This document shows positions 37,382-47,528 of a stretch of 64,000 nt of DNA, piece after piece. Numbering within the stretch: position 1 is the stretch's first letter; the number at the start of each line of letters is the position of its first letter. The stretch is from Paenibacillus zeirhizosphaerae (GTDB taxonomy: Bacteria > Bacillota > Bacilli > Paenibacillales > Paenibacillaceae), in NCBI RefSeq assembly GCF_030705605.1, contig NZ_JAPCKK010000030.1, forward strand, positions 124,001 through 188,000. The letters run 5' to 3'. A program made the position numbers and the translations under genes. The notes under the pieces were generated by a model, which was not told where the DNA came from, ran no database searches, and worked only from the letters and a program-made list of their open reading frames with translations.

Positions 37382-38311
37382 ATGAGCAAGCTGCCGTTCC
37401 GGCTCGGCATTCATCCAATCAATTGGGTTGGCGAGGATGTGAAGGAGCACGGTGAAGATACGACGTGTGAACAGATTCTGGATGATATTCAGCGTCTTGG
37501 ACTGACGGGCACGGAAATGGGGCGTAAATTTCCAACAGATCCGGAGGTTCTGAGAAAAGAGCTGAGCCAGCGCGGTATTAGTCTGGTCTCCCAGTGGAAA
37601 TCGATGCTGTTCTCCGATCCGGCCTACCGGCAGTCCGAGCTGGACAGCTATCGCCGCCATGCCGAATTTCTGCAGTCCATGGGAAGTGTGGTGATCAGCA
37701 CGGCTGAGGTAGGGGGCTCCCTGCATTTTGATCCACGGAGAACACCGCATGAAAAAGAAGTGCTGAGGCTGGGCGAGCAGGAATGGAGTAGCCTGGCGGA
37801 AGGGCTGAATGCGGCAGGAGCGATTGCCCGTGAGCATGGGCTGAAGCTGACCTACCATCATCATGGTGGCACGGTGGTGGAGCAACCGGAGGAGATCGAC
37901 AGGCTGATGGAGCTAACTGACCCTAATCTGGTGTATCTGCTGTATGATACGGGCCATGCCTACTATGGCGGTGCCGATCCGCTTGAGGTGCTGCGCAAGC
38001 ATTATGACCGGATCGCATACATCCACCTCAAGGATGTCCGTCCACATGTACTGGAGGAGGCGCGCGCCGAGCAGAGCGATTTTGTCGGCTGTATTCGCAA
38101 AGGGGTATTTACGGTGCCTGGAGATGGCTGCATTGACTTTGGCCCGATCCTGCAGGAGCTGATCACCAGAGGTTATGACGGCTGGGCGATGCTCGAAGGA
38201 GAGCAGGACCCGGCAATCCATAATCCTTATGCGTATGCGAGCCGTTCCCTGGAATATCTTAATTCCCTGATTCAGCAGCAGTCCAGTACAGAAAGGAGTC
38301 CCCAGGCATGA
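37382..38311 (+). CDS. iolE: myo-inosose-2 dehydratase
   Basis: 309 residues, TIM-barrel of the xylose-isomerase-like family, starting LPFRLGIHPINWVGEDVKEHG. Metal-binding Glu/His residues are seen in STAEVGGS, YHHHGGTV, YDTGHAYYG and HLKDVR. It dehydrates 2-keto-myo-inositol, the product of IolG, to the dione used by IolD. It overlaps iolC by four bases. Confidence 0.94.
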   Translation: MSKLPFRLGIHPINWVGEDVKEHGEDTTCEQILDDIQRLGLTGTEMGRKFPTDPEVLRKELSQRGISLVSQWKSMLFSDPAYRQSELDSYRRHAEFLQSMGSVVISTAEVGGSLHFDPRRTPHEKEVLRLGEQEWSSLAEGLNAAGAIAREHGLKLTYHHHGGTVVEQPEEIDRLMELTDPNLVYLLYDTGHAYYGGADPLEVLRKHYDRIAYIHLKDVRPHVLEEARAEQSDFVGCIRKGVFTVPGDGCIDFGPILQELITRGYDGWAMLEGEQDPAIHNPYAYASRSLEYLNSLIQQQSSTERSPQA

Positions 38312-39318
38312 GCTATGTATCCTTTCCTGCTTCCAGGAGGCTGGATTTCACGGCGATCGGGCGGCTGTGCATCGACCTGAATGCCAATGAGATCAACCGT
38401 CCGATGGAAGAGACGATGACATTCACGAAATACGTTGGCGGCTCTCCGGCCAACATCACCATCGGCATGTCCCGGCTGGGCATGAAGACGGCCTTCATTG
38501 GCAAAATCGCGAATGATCAGATGGGCAGATTCATCCATCGTTATCTGGAGAACAACGGCATCGACACGTCCAATGTCGTGACAGATGATACCGGGGCAGT
38601 GACCGGGCTGGCTTTTACCGAGATCAAAAGTCCAACCGATTGCAGCATCCTCATGTACCGTGACCATGTCGCTGATCTGAAGCTGCAGTCACACGAGGTG
38701 CAGGAGCAACTGATTGCCGATTCCAGGGTGCTGCTGATTTCGGGGACGGCCTTGGCACAGAGTCCATCCCGGGAGGCGGTATTTCAGGCACTGACCTATG
38801 CCAAGCGGCATGGAGTCGTGATTGTGTTTGACCTTGACTATCGTCCCTATACATGGACGTCACCGGAGGAGACGGCGGTGTATTACAACCTTGCTGCCGA
38901 GAAATGCGATATCATTCTGGGTACGCGCGAGGAATTCGACATGATGGAGACGTTTGATCCTAATCCGGAGCACAGCGATTCGTTGACGGCGCAGAAGTGG
39001 TTTGATTTTGCGGCGAAAATCGTTGTGATCAAGCATGGCAAGCAGGGCTCCATCGCGTACACCCGCGAAGGACTGTCCCATCGTGCGGAGAGCTATCCGG
39101 CACAGGTGGTCAAGACGTTCGGGGCAGGCGACTCCTACGCAGCCGGATTCCTGTACGGTCTGATGCAGGGATGGCCGATTGAACAGAGCATGGGCTATGG
39201 CAGTGCGGCCGCATGTATCGTCATCTCCAGCCACAGCTGCTCGGATGCGATGCCGACGGTGGAACAGGTAAACGATTATATCGAACGCTGCAATCGGGGA
39301 GAGATCACAGTGTCATAG
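38308..39318 (+). CDS. iolC: 5-dehydro-2-deoxygluconokinase
   Basis: 336 residues of the PfkB/ribokinase family. The N-terminal GG-rich sugar-binding site is [10 protein letters not shown]; the catalytic loop is [14 protein letters not shown] with Asp as base. It phosphorylates 5-keto-2-deoxygluconate to the 6-phosphate, which an aldolase (IolJ) would then split. No iolJ gene is in this cluster. Confidence 0.93.
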   Translation: MSYVSFPASRRLDFTAIGRLCIDLNANEINRPMEETMTFTKYVGGSPANITIGMSRLGMKTAFIGKIANDQMGRFIHRYLENNGIDTSNVVTDDTGAVTGLAFTEIKSPTDCSILMYRDHVADLKLQSHEVQEQLIADSRVLLISGTALAQSPSREAVFQALTYAKRHGVVIVFDLDYRPYTWTSPEETAVYYNLAAEKCDIILGTREEFDMMETFDPNPEHSDSLTAQKWFDFAAKIVVIKHGKQGSIAYTREGLSHRAESYPAQVVKTFGAGDSYAAGFLYGLMQGWPIEQSMGYGSAAACIVISSHSCSDAMPTVEQVNDYIERCNRGEITVS

Positions 39319-39344
39319 GACGAAGGTGCAAAGGAGACAGGATA

Positions 39345-40820
39345 ATGGGAAAAGAAGCATTAACGGAGCAGACGGAGATTACTAACGTACAAAATTGGAT
39401 CGGAGGTGCCTGGGTCACCCCGGCGGGCAACCGCACCGAGCCGGTCGTGAATCCAGCGACGGAGGAGGTCATTGCTTACGTGCCGTTGTCTGAGCGGGCG
39501 GATCTTGATCTGGCCGTGCGCACGGCCAAGGAGGCCTTTGCTCCCTGGAGCCGCACACCGGTTCCGCGGCGTGCGCGGATTTTATTCCGTTACCAGCAGC
39601 TGCTGGTCGAGCATTGGGAGGAGCTGGCGCGGCTGGTGACACTGGAGAACGGCAAAAGCTATAACGAAGCCTACGGCGAGGTGCAGCGGGGCATCGAATG
39701 CGTTGAATTTGCGGCAGGCGCCCCGAATCTCATGATGGGCAAGCAATTGCCCGACATCGCCACAGGGCTCGAATCGGGCATGTACCGGTACCCGATTGGC
39801 GTTGTGGGAGGCATTACCCCCTTCAACTTCCCGATGATGGTACCGTGCTGGATGTTCCCGCTGGCGATTGCGTGCGGCAACACTTTTATTCTGAAGCCGT
39901 CCGAGCGTACACCGCTGCTGGCGTGCCGCCTGGCGGAGCTGTTTCAGGAAGCAGGGCTGCCGGACGGCGTGCTGAACATCGTTCACGGGGCGCATGACGT
40001 CGTGAACGGACTGCTTGAACACCAGGATTTTCAAGCCATCTCTTTTGTCGGCTCACAGCCTGTAGCCGAATATGTCTACACCACCGCCGCTGCGCATGGC
40101 AAACGGGTGCAGGCACTTGCCGGCGCTAAAAACCATTCCATCGTCATGCCTGACGCCGATCTTGACCTGGCTGTGAAGGAAATCACGGGTGCCGCCTTCG
40201 GTTCGGCTGGGGAACGCTGCATGGCCTGCTCGGTCGTTGTTGCCGTTGGCGACATCGCGGATACCCTTGTGCAGAAGCTGGTGGAGTCCGCTGACCTAAT
40301 TACGATAGGAGACGGCATGGACGAAGGAGTCTTCCTTGGCCCAGTCATCCGTGGCCCACACAAGGAGCGTACGATCGGTTATATTGAGTCCGGGGAGCAG
40401 GAGGGAGCCGCCCTGATCCGGGATGGCCGGAAGGATAAGGCAGCAGATCAGTCCGGCTATTTTATTGGACCAACTATCTTTGATAGAGTGGAGAGCGGCA
40501 TGAAGATTTGGCGGGAAGAAATCTTTGCGCCTGTGCTCTCGATAGCGAGGGTGGCTACGCTTGAGGAAGCGGTGGAGCTGGCCAACCGCTCGGATTTTGC
40601 CAACGGGGCGTGTCTGTTCACCCGGAGCGGAGCAAGTATGAGGCAGTTCCGCGAAACGATGGATGCGGGTATGCTGGGCATTAATCTGGGCGTCCCTGCG
40701 CCGATGGCGTTTTTCCCATTCTCCGGCTGGAAGAAGTCCTTCTACGGCGACCTGCATGCCAATGGTATGGATGGAGTTGAGTTCTATACACGCAAAAAAA
40801 TGATAACGGCCCGCTGGTAG
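39345..40820 (+). CDS. iolA: Methylmalonate-semialdehyde dehydrogenase (CoA-acylating)
   Basis: 491 residues from ATG 39345, after AAAGGAGA. The ALDH active-site Cys is C292 in [23 protein letters not shown] is the MmsA signature. It turns malonate semialdehyde into acetyl-CoA and CO2 as the last step of inositol breakdown, and can also act on methylmalonate semialdehyde. A longer open frame starting inside iolC is not used. Confidence 0.93.
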   Translation: MGKEALTEQTEITNVQNWIGGAWVTPAGNRTEPVVNPATEEVIAYVPLSERADLDLAVRTAKEAFAPWSRTPVPRRARILFRYQQLLVEHWEELARLVTLENGKSYNEAYGEVQRGIECVEFAAGAPNLMMGKQLPDIATGLESGMYRYPIGVVGGITPFNFPMMVPCWMFPLAIACGNTFILKPSERTPLLACRLAELFQEAGLPDGVLNIVHGAHDVVNGLLEHQDFQAISFVGSQPVAEYVYTTAAAHGKRVQALAGAKNHSIVMPDADLDLAVKEITGAAFGSAGERCMACSVVVAVGDIADTLVQKLVESADLITIGDGMDEGVFLGPVIRGPHKERTIGYIESGEQEGAALIRDGRKDKAADQSGYFIGPTIFDRVESGMKIWREEIFAPVLSIARVATLEEAVELANRSDFANGACLFTRSGASMRQFRETMDAGMLGINLGVPAPMAFFPFSGWKKSFYGDLHANGMDGVEFYTRKKMITARW

Positions 40821-40870
40821 TCTTGCAGCGAAGCGAGCGCAGTGCAGATGCATACGGGGAGGATAACCGA

Positions 40871-41974
40871 ATGGAGAAGGACAAAGTAAAAATCGGAATT
40901 ATCGGGGCTGGGCGAATTGGCAAGATCCATGCTGACAATCTGCTGCGCAATCCGCATGCCGAAATTGTGGGCATCAGTGATTTGTTCGCTGGAGCGGAGC
41001 TGGAGAGCTGGGCAGAGAGACGCGGCATTGCGGTCGTTACAACCGACAGCAGCAAGCTGATCGCGATGCCTGAGGTGGACGCAGTGCTGATCTGCTCCTC
41101 CACCGACACTCACGTGCCTCTGATCGAGCAGGCAGCGCGGGCGGGCAAGCATATTTTTTGTGAGAAGCCTGTCAGCATGGACCTTCAGCAGACGCAGGCT
41201 GCTGTGACTGCGGTACAGAAGGCGGGTGTAAAGCTGCAAATCGGGTTCAACCGCAGGTTCGACCATAATTTTAGACGGATACGTGAGCATGTGCAGACGG
41301 GCACGATCGGTGAGCCGCATATTATCAGAATCACGTCACGTGATCCCAGTCCGCCTTCGGCAGAGTACATCAGGGTGTCGGGCGGGATATTCATGGACAT
41401 GATGATTCACGATTTCGATATGGCCCGCTATCTGACAGGAAGTGAGGTGAAAGAGGTGTATGCCCTGGGTAATGTGCTGATTCATCCTGTATTTGCGGAG
41501 CACGGGGATGTGGATACAGCAATTGTTACCCTGAGCTTTGAGAACGGAGCGGTTGGTGTCATCGATAACAGCCGTCAGGCGGTGTATGGATATGATCAGC
41601 GTGTGGAAGTGTTCGGGTCACTCGGAAGCGCTGCGGCCGCCAACGACCATCCGAACACGGCTGAAATCAGCACGTCGGCAGGCCTGATGCGTGATAAGCC
41701 GCTGCACTTTTTCCTGGAACGCTACAATGAGGCGTATGTGCAGGAAACGGCCCTGTTTATCGAGTCCATTCTGAAGGATACCCCTGTGATGGTGAGCGGC
41801 TATGATGCCATACAGGCGGAGCGCATTGCATTGGCAGCCCGCAAGTCGTTGCAGCAGGGAAGACCCGTGAAGCTGAGCGAGGTACCAGGGATGGCAAGTG
41901 GATCACAAACGGCTGCAGAATCACCAAGGGAAGGGAGTGAAGAGAACGATGTCAGAATACATCATCAAACCTAA
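40871..41974 (+). CDS. iolG: Inositol 2-dehydrogenase
   Basis: 367 residues from ATG 40871, after GGGGAGG. Rossmann GAGRIG near 11-16, EKP with the catalytic Lys (FCEKPVS) and the GFO/IDH/MocA C-terminal domain with DMMIHDFDMARYL. It oxidises myo-inositol to 2-keto-myo-inositol with NAD. The C-terminal tail (SGSQTAAESPREG) extends 26 bases over the iolB start, longer than usual. Confidence 0.9.
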   Translation: MEKDKVKIGIIGAGRIGKIHADNLLRNPHAEIVGISDLFAGAELESWAERRGIAVVTTDSSKLIAMPEVDAVLICSSTDTHVPLIEQAARAGKHIFCEKPVSMDLQQTQAAVTAVQKAGVKLQIGFNRRFDHNFRRIREHVQTGTIGEPHIIRITSRDPSPPSAEYIRVSGGIFMDMMIHDFDMARYLTGSEVKEVYALGNVLIHPVFAEHGDVDTAIVTLSFENGAVGVIDNSRQAVYGYDQRVEVFGSLGSAAAANDHPNTAEISTSAGLMRDKPLHFFLERYNEAYVQETALFIESILKDTPVMVSGYDAIQAERIALAARKSLQQGRPVKLSEVPGMASGSQTAAESPREGSEENDVRIHHQT

Positions 41975-42758
41975 GTTGACGCCGGATGAAGATGGAACGG
42001 TGCTCACGGTAACCCCAGAGTCTGCGGGGTGGAGCTATGTCGGGTTTCAGGTGGCAAAGCTGACGGAGGGGCAAACGCTGACACGCGAGAGCGGTGAGCA
42101 GGAGCTCTGCATTGTGCTGCTCAGCGGTTTGGCGAATGTCGCGACCATGAATCAGACATGGAACAATATAGGGAAGAGAATGAGCGTTTTCGAAAAAATC
42201 CCGCCGTACTCGGTGTATGTTCCAAGCTCGGATCGGGTGGAAATTACGGCACTGACAGACGTAGAGCTGGCCATCTGTGCGGCACCGGGCAAGGACACCT
42301 ATCCGGCGCGATTGATTGCGCCGGGGGACGTTGGAGTGGAAATACGCGGGTACGGCAATCTGGAGCGGCAGATCCACAACATTTTACCGGAGCAAAAGGA
42401 AGCAGACAGCTTGCTTGTCGTAGAGGTATTCACGCCGGATGGACATTGGTCCAGCTACCCTCCGCACAAGCATGATCGGGATGCGCTGCCGGACGAATCC
42501 TTACTGGAGGAAACCTATTATTTTCGTGTAGAGCCCGAGCAGGGGTTTGCGATTCAGCGCGTATATACCGATGACCGCTCCGTGGATGAGACTCTTGCGG
42601 TGAACAATGGGGAAGTTGTACTAGTACCTTGCGGATACCACCCGGTAGGTGCTCCTCCGGGCTATGAGGTCTACTATCTAAACGTGATGGCCGGACCAAC
42701 GCGAACCTGGAAATTCCGGAATGACCCGGACCATGACTGGCTGATGAAGCCCAGCTAA
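41949..42758 (+). CDS. iolB: 5-deoxy-glucuronate isomerase
   Basis: 269 residues from ATG 41949, after GGGAGTGA and within the last codons of iolG. A two-domain cupin: SYPPHKHDRD gives the metal His residues, with Glu in LLEETYYFR and His in GYHPV. It isomerises 5-deoxyglucuronate from IolD to the IolC substrate. Last enzyme of the operon, before the lacI gene. Confidence 0.93.
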   Translation: MSEYIIKPKLTPDEDGTVLTVTPESAGWSYVGFQVAKLTEGQTLTRESGEQELCIVLLSGLANVATMNQTWNNIGKRMSVFEKIPPYSVYVPSSDRVEITALTDVELAICAAPGKDTYPARLIAPGDVGVEIRGYGNLERQIHNILPEQKEADSLLVVEVFTPDGHWSSYPPHKHDRDALPDESLLEETYYFRVEPEQGFAIQRVYTDDRSVDETLAVNNGEVVLVPCGYHPVGAPPGYEVYYLNVMAGPTRTWKFRNDPDHDWLMKPS

Positions 42759-42865
42759 GCCTTCTTCGTTTCCATCTGCGGTCGAGCCGCCGCTTTGCAT
42801 CAGGTTGCTTATGGCGGTATCCGCCTGCATAATGAGAAATAAACGAATACAAACGGGGAGTCACA

Positions 42866-43873
42866 ATGAAAGCAACCATTTACGATATTGCACGGGAGGC
42901 GGGAGTGTCCATTGCTACCGTCTCTCAGGTCATTAACGGCAAAGGCAAAATCAGCGACAAGCGGCGTGCCGAGATTATGGAAATCATGGAGCGCCTTAAC
43001 TATCAGCCCAGCGCTATCGCCGCTGCCCTGACAGGCAAGCAGACGTATACGCTTGGGCTGCTCGTGCCGGACATCTCCAATCCGTATTTCGCCGAGCTTG
43101 CCCGCGCGGTGGAGGACCGGAGCAGGCAGTTGGGCTACAGTGTCGTGATCTGCAGCACCGACAACAAGGATGAGCGGGTAGAGCGTTACCTGAACCTGCT
43201 TCAGCAAAAAAAAGTCGACGGCATGATGATTGGAACAGGCATTAGCAATTCCGAGATCCTGGCACCGCTTCTGCAGCAGTCCATCCCCGTAGCGCTGGTC
43301 GCCCGTCATATGCCTTCATTGGCTATCCATACGGTTGTCACTGATGACCGACTGGGTGGTGCACTGGCGGCGCAGCACCTGTTGGAGCTTGGACATACAC
43401 GTGTGGCGGTGTTATCGGAGCCCGCGAGAGTAAGCAGCAGTCAAGAACGTTTGCGCGGCTTCCGCGAAGTTCTGGAGAAGGCGGGGCACACACTGGAAGC
43501 GAAGCAGATCAGGGAAGCGACGGCAGAGCTGAATGCTGCCAAAGCAGCGGTGCTGGAGCTGCTTGGACAGTCCGATCAGCCCACCGCGCTGTTCTGCTGC
43601 AACGACATTCAGGCCATCGGCGCATTACAGGCAGCTAAGGAACTGAACCTGCGGGTGCCGGAGGAGTTGTCTGTCATTGGCTTCGACAACACGATTCTCG
43701 CCTCCGTAACCAGCCCGCCGCTGACGACGATTGCACAGCCGATCGAAGAGCTGGGACGTCATGCAGTTGACCTGCTGATTGAAGAGCTGAAGGAGGAACG
43801 CCAGCCTGCGCGGAACATGGTCCTGAAGCCGGAGCTGATCGTTCGGGGATCGACGACGAAGGTGCCAAAATAA
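42866..43873 (+). CDS. LacI-family regulator, probable repressor of the iol operon
   Basis: 335 residues; GGGGAG lies before the ATG. The helix-turn-helix reads TIYDIAREAGVSIATVSQVI; the sensor domain ends in LSVIGFDNTILASVTSPPLTT. It is the last gene of the iol cluster. TTAAGCGCTTAA at 35404 and 35449 fits its family, so it likely blocks transcription until an inositol product binds. This replaces the DeoR-type IolR of Bacillus subtilis. Confidence 0.87.
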   Translation: MKATIYDIAREAGVSIATVSQVINGKGKISDKRRAEIMEIMERLNYQPSAIAAALTGKQTYTLGLLVPDISNPYFAELARAVEDRSRQLGYSVVICSTDNKDERVERYLNLLQQKKVDGMMIGTGISNSEILAPLLQQSIPVALVARHMPSLAIHTVVTDDRLGGALAAQHLLELGHTRVAVLSEPARVSSSQERLRGFREVLEKAGHTLEAKQIREATAELNAAKAAVLELLGQSDQPTALFCCNDIQAIGALQAAKELNLRVPEELSVIGFDNTILASVTSPPLTTIAQPIEELGRHAVDLLIEELKEERQPARNMVLKPELIVRGSTTKVPK

Positions 43874-43914
43874 AGACGGTGATTCATTTGCCATGCGTTT
43901 AAGCTTCTCATAAC

Positions 43915-44040
43915 TTATGGTTTAGTGGCTTTAATTACAGCGGAAATGATATATTGATCGATGTCAGCTCTGGATTCATCCTTTGGCTCTATTGAAATGC
44001 TGGTAAAGCCGCTGGCTTGAAGCATGATTTTATATTGTTG
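43915..44040 (-). pseudogene. C-terminal remnant of a methyltransferase (ArsM-like)
   Basis: From about 44040 to the stop at 43915 the frame reads QQYKIMLQASGFTSISIEP then KDESRADIDQYIISA and VIKATKP. The GF..I.I..KDESR pattern is that of arsenite methyltransferase C-termini. The remaining 200 or so residues are absent. It directly abuts the SnoaL fragment on the other strand. Confidence 0.5.
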
Positions 44041-44050
44041 CAAATTACAA

Positions 44051-44419
44051 ATGAAAGATATTCGCAAGCAAGTATTGCTTTTTACCGCAGACGCAACCGT
44101 TGAGTCCTACTTGAGTGATCAGTTGGTTTCGAGTTTGAAGGGGACCAAGGAAATGGGAGATGCCTTCGAAGCTTTTCTAAGCAATTTCGAAACGGTGTAC
44201 CATTTTAATGGTCAACATCAAGTGTCGATAAATGGAAATAAGGCAGAGGGTACCCTTTACTGTCTGGTTGATCTTATTTCCGTAGAAGATGATAAAAAAA
44301 TGAAAACGACCAGCGGCGTTTATTATCGCGATGAATACGTTTGTGAAAACGGAAAGTGGTTGATCGCTAAAAGAACCTCGACCTTCGCTTGGCAAGACAG
44401 ACAGGCTATAAACTCGTAA
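44051..44419 (+). pseudogene. SnoaL/NTF2-like protein lacking its N-terminus
   Basis: 122 codons from ATG 44051 with no ribosome site. The frame begins within the first beta-alpha region (LLFTADATVESYL) and continues to a normal end (YRDEYVCENGKWLIAKRTSTFAW). The usual N-terminal helix is missing, and upstream lies the methyltransferase remnant. A deletion that joined two genes tail to head would explain this. It could still be translated. Confidence 0.55.
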
Positions 44420-44517
44420 CGATGGAACGAAACATAAGTAACTTAGATGAAGCTGCCAAGAGTAACGGCAGCTTCACTATATTTCATGATTGGAAAACGT
44501 AAGGAGGCGAATGAGGG

Positions 44518-45567
44518 ATGCAGATACACTCCGTTGATCGTATTAAAATTCCTAAGGGATTTTGGCTGGGTTTACATTACTTGAATATTGCGCCTAGTGA
44601 TGTGGTCCGTAAAGCGGGTCTGCCGCTCACCATCGTGAATGATCAGACTTTCATTACAACGGACCAATATTTTGCGCTTTGGCAAGCGTTCTCCGATATT
44701 GTAGAGGATCCAGCCGAGAGCACCATAAAACTTTCAACAAATTTCGAAAATGCGCAATTGCCACCGAGTGTCATGGCTCCCTATCATGCGCGTGACTATC
44801 GCGATGCATTGAACCGAATGGCAAGGTACAAACAATTGTGCGCTCCCGAACGGATTCTTATCGTCGAGGAAGGCGAGTTATGTACTATTGAATTGTCGTG
44901 GCTTTTTTCCGAACGACCTGAACCGCCGATGCTTATCGGGGTGTCATTAGCTTCGTTGGTGGAGCTAGGGCGCCGCGGATCCGGTAAGCCCTTGAACGCA
45001 CACGCTGTAGTACTTTCTCGCCCCATGGGAAACGTTCAAGCCCTTGAAGCGTTCTTCGGCTGCAGCGTTCGGGTTGGATCAGAGCGAAGTCGATTGATCC
45101 TTCGCCGAAGCGATCTCGACCGCCCGTTTATCTCATACAACGAAGAGCTTTTGGAAATTCTCACTCCCGTGCTCGATCGGTCACTGGAGCAGAAGTTCAG
45201 CAGCAGTTCCATTACGGAAACGGTGAAATGGATTCTAAAGCAGAATCTTGCTTCGGGCCGGCCCGACATGCGTGTCATTGCAAGCGAGCTTGGAATGAGC
45301 GAGCGTACCTTGCAGCGCCGTCTGACGGACGAAGGCACGAGTTTTAAACAATTGCTGACTGACACCAGGCGAGAGAGTGCTCTTGAATATTTGGCGGATC
45401 CTAAGCTGGATTTGAAAGAAGTTGCATTCCTGCTTGGATATGAAGATCAGAATTCGTTTTTTCGGGCTTTTCGCCAATGGGAGGGGGATACGCCTTCCCA
45501 TTGGCGCGCAGAACATCTGGACGCCAACGTCACAACCGACGGTACTGGAATAACGACCATTCATTAA
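44518..45567 (+). CDS. AraC-family regulator with OruR-type N-terminal domain
   Basis: 349 residues; AAGGAGG lies 13 bases before the ATG. The N-terminal part is the Arabinose_bd/OruR-like domain; the C-terminal double HTH is clear (MRVIASELGMSERTLQRRLT and EVAFLLGYEDQNSFFRAFRQWEG). Usually such a gene regulates a neighbouring NAD(P)-binding reductase. Here only the tail of that reductase remains at 45578, so the regulator may have lost its target. Confidence 0.85.
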   Translation: MQIHSVDRIKIPKGFWLGLHYLNIAPSDVVRKAGLPLTIVNDQTFITTDQYFALWQAFSDIVEDPAESTIKLSTNFENAQLPPSVMAPYHARDYRDALNRMARYKQLCAPERILIVEEGELCTIELSWLFSERPEPPMLIGVSLASLVELGRRGSGKPLNAHAVVLSRPMGNVQALEAFFGCSVRVGSERSRLILRRSDLDRPFISYNEELLEILTPVLDRSLEQKFSSSSITETVKWILKQNLASGRPDMRVIASELGMSERTLQRRLTDEGTSFKQLLTDTRRESALEYLADPKLDLKEVAFLLGYEDQNSFFRAFRQWEGDTPSHWRAEHLDANVTTDGTGITTIH

Positions 45568-45577
45568 TGAGGAGAGT

Positions 45578-45829
45578 TCAATAAGTCCGATCTTGGACCC
45601 CTATCGAAAATCTGCCGAAGTCATTGAAGCCTCTGATCTGGATTACATCATAATTAGACCGGGCTGGTTCACCAATAAGAATGAGATTGACTATGAAATC
45701 ACTCATAAGGGTGAACCTTTCAAAGGTCGGGAAGTATCCCGCAAAAGCGTTGCCGATTTGATCGTGAAGCTGGTTCGAACGCCTGGGTTGGAAAGAGAGC
45801 TGTCCCATCTGCAGAGAACCTGCACATGA
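45578..45829 (+). pseudogene. NmrA-type reductase reduced to its C-terminal third
   Basis: Eleven bases after the AraC stop, the frame reads ISPILDPYRKSAEVIEASDL then DYIIIRPGWFTNKNEIDYEI and SRKSVADLIVKLV. This matches the second half of YwnB/NmrA-like reductases. The Rossmann half with GATG is missing. A TTG at 45593 could start a short product, but there is no sensible function without the cofactor site. Confidence 0.7.
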
Positions 45830-45846
45830 AATGATCTCTTCTTATT

Positions 45847-46215
45847 CTAAACTTCATTGATTTCAGGTTTCACGCCGTATTCTTTACCGAAATCCTCCAT
45901 CTTTTCAAGGATCGGTAGTAACTTCATTCCCTTGTCTGTTAACGAATACTCGACTCGTGGAGGAACCTCTGGATAAACATCACGTTGAATAACGCCATCA
46001 TTCTCTAATTCCTTTAGCTGCTTGGTAAGAGAGCCTTGAGATAGACCTCCAAGGAATTTTTTGATATCCGAATAACGACGTGTTTCACCTTTTAAAAACC
46101 ATAATATAAAATACTTCCACCGTCCGGAAAGAACATTCTGTGTAAAAGCTATCGCGTACATATCACTTTTTTCATCTATGAACTCTTGTTCAAAACCTTC
46201 ATTGCAAACCCTCAT
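45847..46215 (-). CDS. HxlR-family regulator
   Basis: 122 residues; AGGAGTG lies before the ATG. The winged helix reads VLSGRWKYFILWFLKGETRRY then SDIKKFLGGLSQGSLTKQLKELE. An N-terminal Cys at position 4 (MRVC) might be a redox switch of the kind seen in HypR-like members; this is inference. It is divergent from the two flavin monooxygenase genes, and two matching palindromes lie between. Confidence 0.88.
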   Translation of the reverse strand: MRVCNEGFEQEFIDEKSDMYAIAFTQNVLSGRWKYFILWFLKGETRRYSDIKKFLGGLSQGSLTKQLKELENDGVIQRDVYPEVPPRVEYSLTDKGMKLLPILEKMEDFGKEYGVKPEINEV

Positions 46216-46381
46216 TCATATCACTCCTAATCTATAGGTACAAAAAGATGTACTATGTTCATTTAAAGTGCCCTCTTTGCAAACGAATTGAATGCACTTA
46301 TGATTGGCTCAACAACCAAAACAAAATCATTTTATTTTACCTAAAATGTAAAAGAATAATAAACTTATTTTGGTTTTATAA

Positions 46382-46433
46382 TTAGCAGGCTAAGTAATCA
46401 TTATATTTTTTAATCCTATAGTTAGCAAGCTAA
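46382..46433. promoter_or_regulatory. Tandem operators between HxlR and the monooxygenase operon
   Basis: Palindromes TTAGC-AG-GCTAA (46382-46393) and TTAGC-AA-GCTAA (46422-46433) lie 40 bp apart inside longer repeats of the form ATARTTAGCARGCTAARTAAT. This paired arrangement fits dimeric HxlR binding. Confidence 0.7.
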
Positions 46434-46467
46434 ATAATAAATATAACATAGTAGAGGAGTAACTGAT

Positions 46468-47502
46468 GTGAATACAGTAAGTGAACTAAAGCTTTCGATT
46501 TTGGAATTTGTTCATATCTATAACGGAACCGAGGCTACGGAAAGTCTCCAAAACGTGACGGAAATGGTTCAATTAGCAGAACAGTGGGGGTTCAACAGGT
46601 ATTGGTTTGCAGAACACCATAACACGACAAACTCGATGAGTACTTCACCAGACTTGCTAAGCCTGCATGCAGCAGCTCACACCAAAAGCATTCGAGTAGG
46701 TTCAGGTGGCATCATGTTGCCTAATCACAGTCCCTTGAAAGTGATGGAGAACTTTACGCTTCTCGAAGGATTGTATCCAGGGCGTGTTGACCTCGGGATT
46801 GGCCGAGCATCAGGTACGGATGGCAGAACCATGTGGGCATTATTAAGATCCCAGGCATTAATGGAGGTGAATGATTTTCCAGAGCAATTAGATAATCTGC
46901 TTGCCTTCTTTGCCCGTAACTTCAAAGAAAACCATCCGTTTAGTCACATCAACCCTCCGGGAGATAAATCAATGGTTCCGGATATGTTTATGCTGGGATC
47001 TAGCGAGGGGGGATTACATTTTGCTTTGGAGAAAGGATTAGGGTTGGTATTTGCTGCACATTTGGCACCGCAATTGGCTATTCCTGTGTTGAGAGCTTAC
47101 CGTTCGAATTTTAAACCTTCGACCTATTTAAATGAGCCGCAAAGTATGTTAGCGACGATCGTTATTACAGCCGAGACGGAAGAAGAGGCTAAATATATCG
47201 CAGGGCCGGCGGAGTTAATGTGGGCACAGATCAGTACAGGGACGAGAAATCTTACTTTTCCTACACCAGAAGAAGCCAAAAATCACAGATACACGCCTCA
47301 TGAAGAGTTGGCTAGGGAACGTAATAAAGATCGCTTTGTGATTGGAAGTGTTGGACAGGTTGCTGAGCAACTTCAACAACTTGCGAAAGCAAGTTTGGTG
47401 GATGAAATCATGATTGCAGACTTTTATCCTAATCAAGAAAGCCGAAAGAGAGGTCATGAATTATTGGCACAAGAATTAGGTTTATCACAAGGGAATAAGT
47501 GA
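46468..47502 (+). CDS. Luciferase-like FMN-dependent monooxygenase (MsnO8 type)
   Basis: 344 residues from GTG 46468, after AGAGGAG. The TIM-barrel signature is seen in LAEQWGFNRYWFAEHHN, SIRVGSGGIMLPNHSPL and LYPGRVDLGIGRA. It uses reduced FMN and oxygen on an unknown organic substrate. It is the first gene of an operon under HxlR. Confidence 0.85.
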   Translation: MNTVSELKLSILEFVHIYNGTEATESLQNVTEMVQLAEQWGFNRYWFAEHHNTTNSMSTSPDLLSLHAAAHTKSIRVGSGGIMLPNHSPLKVMENFTLLEGLYPGRVDLGIGRASGTDGRTMWALLRSQALMEVNDFPEQLDNLLAFFARNFKENHPFSHINPPGDKSMVPDMFMLGSSEGGLHFALEKGLGLVFAAHLAPQLAIPVLRAYRSNFKPSTYLNEPQSMLATIVITAETEEEAKYIAGPAELMWAQISTGTRNLTFPTPEEAKNHRYTPHEELARERNKDRFVIGSVGQVAEQLQQLAKASLVDEIMIADFYPNQESRKRGHELLAQELGLSQGNK

Positions 47503-47528
47503 ACTCGTACAAAGGAGATATTTCAACC

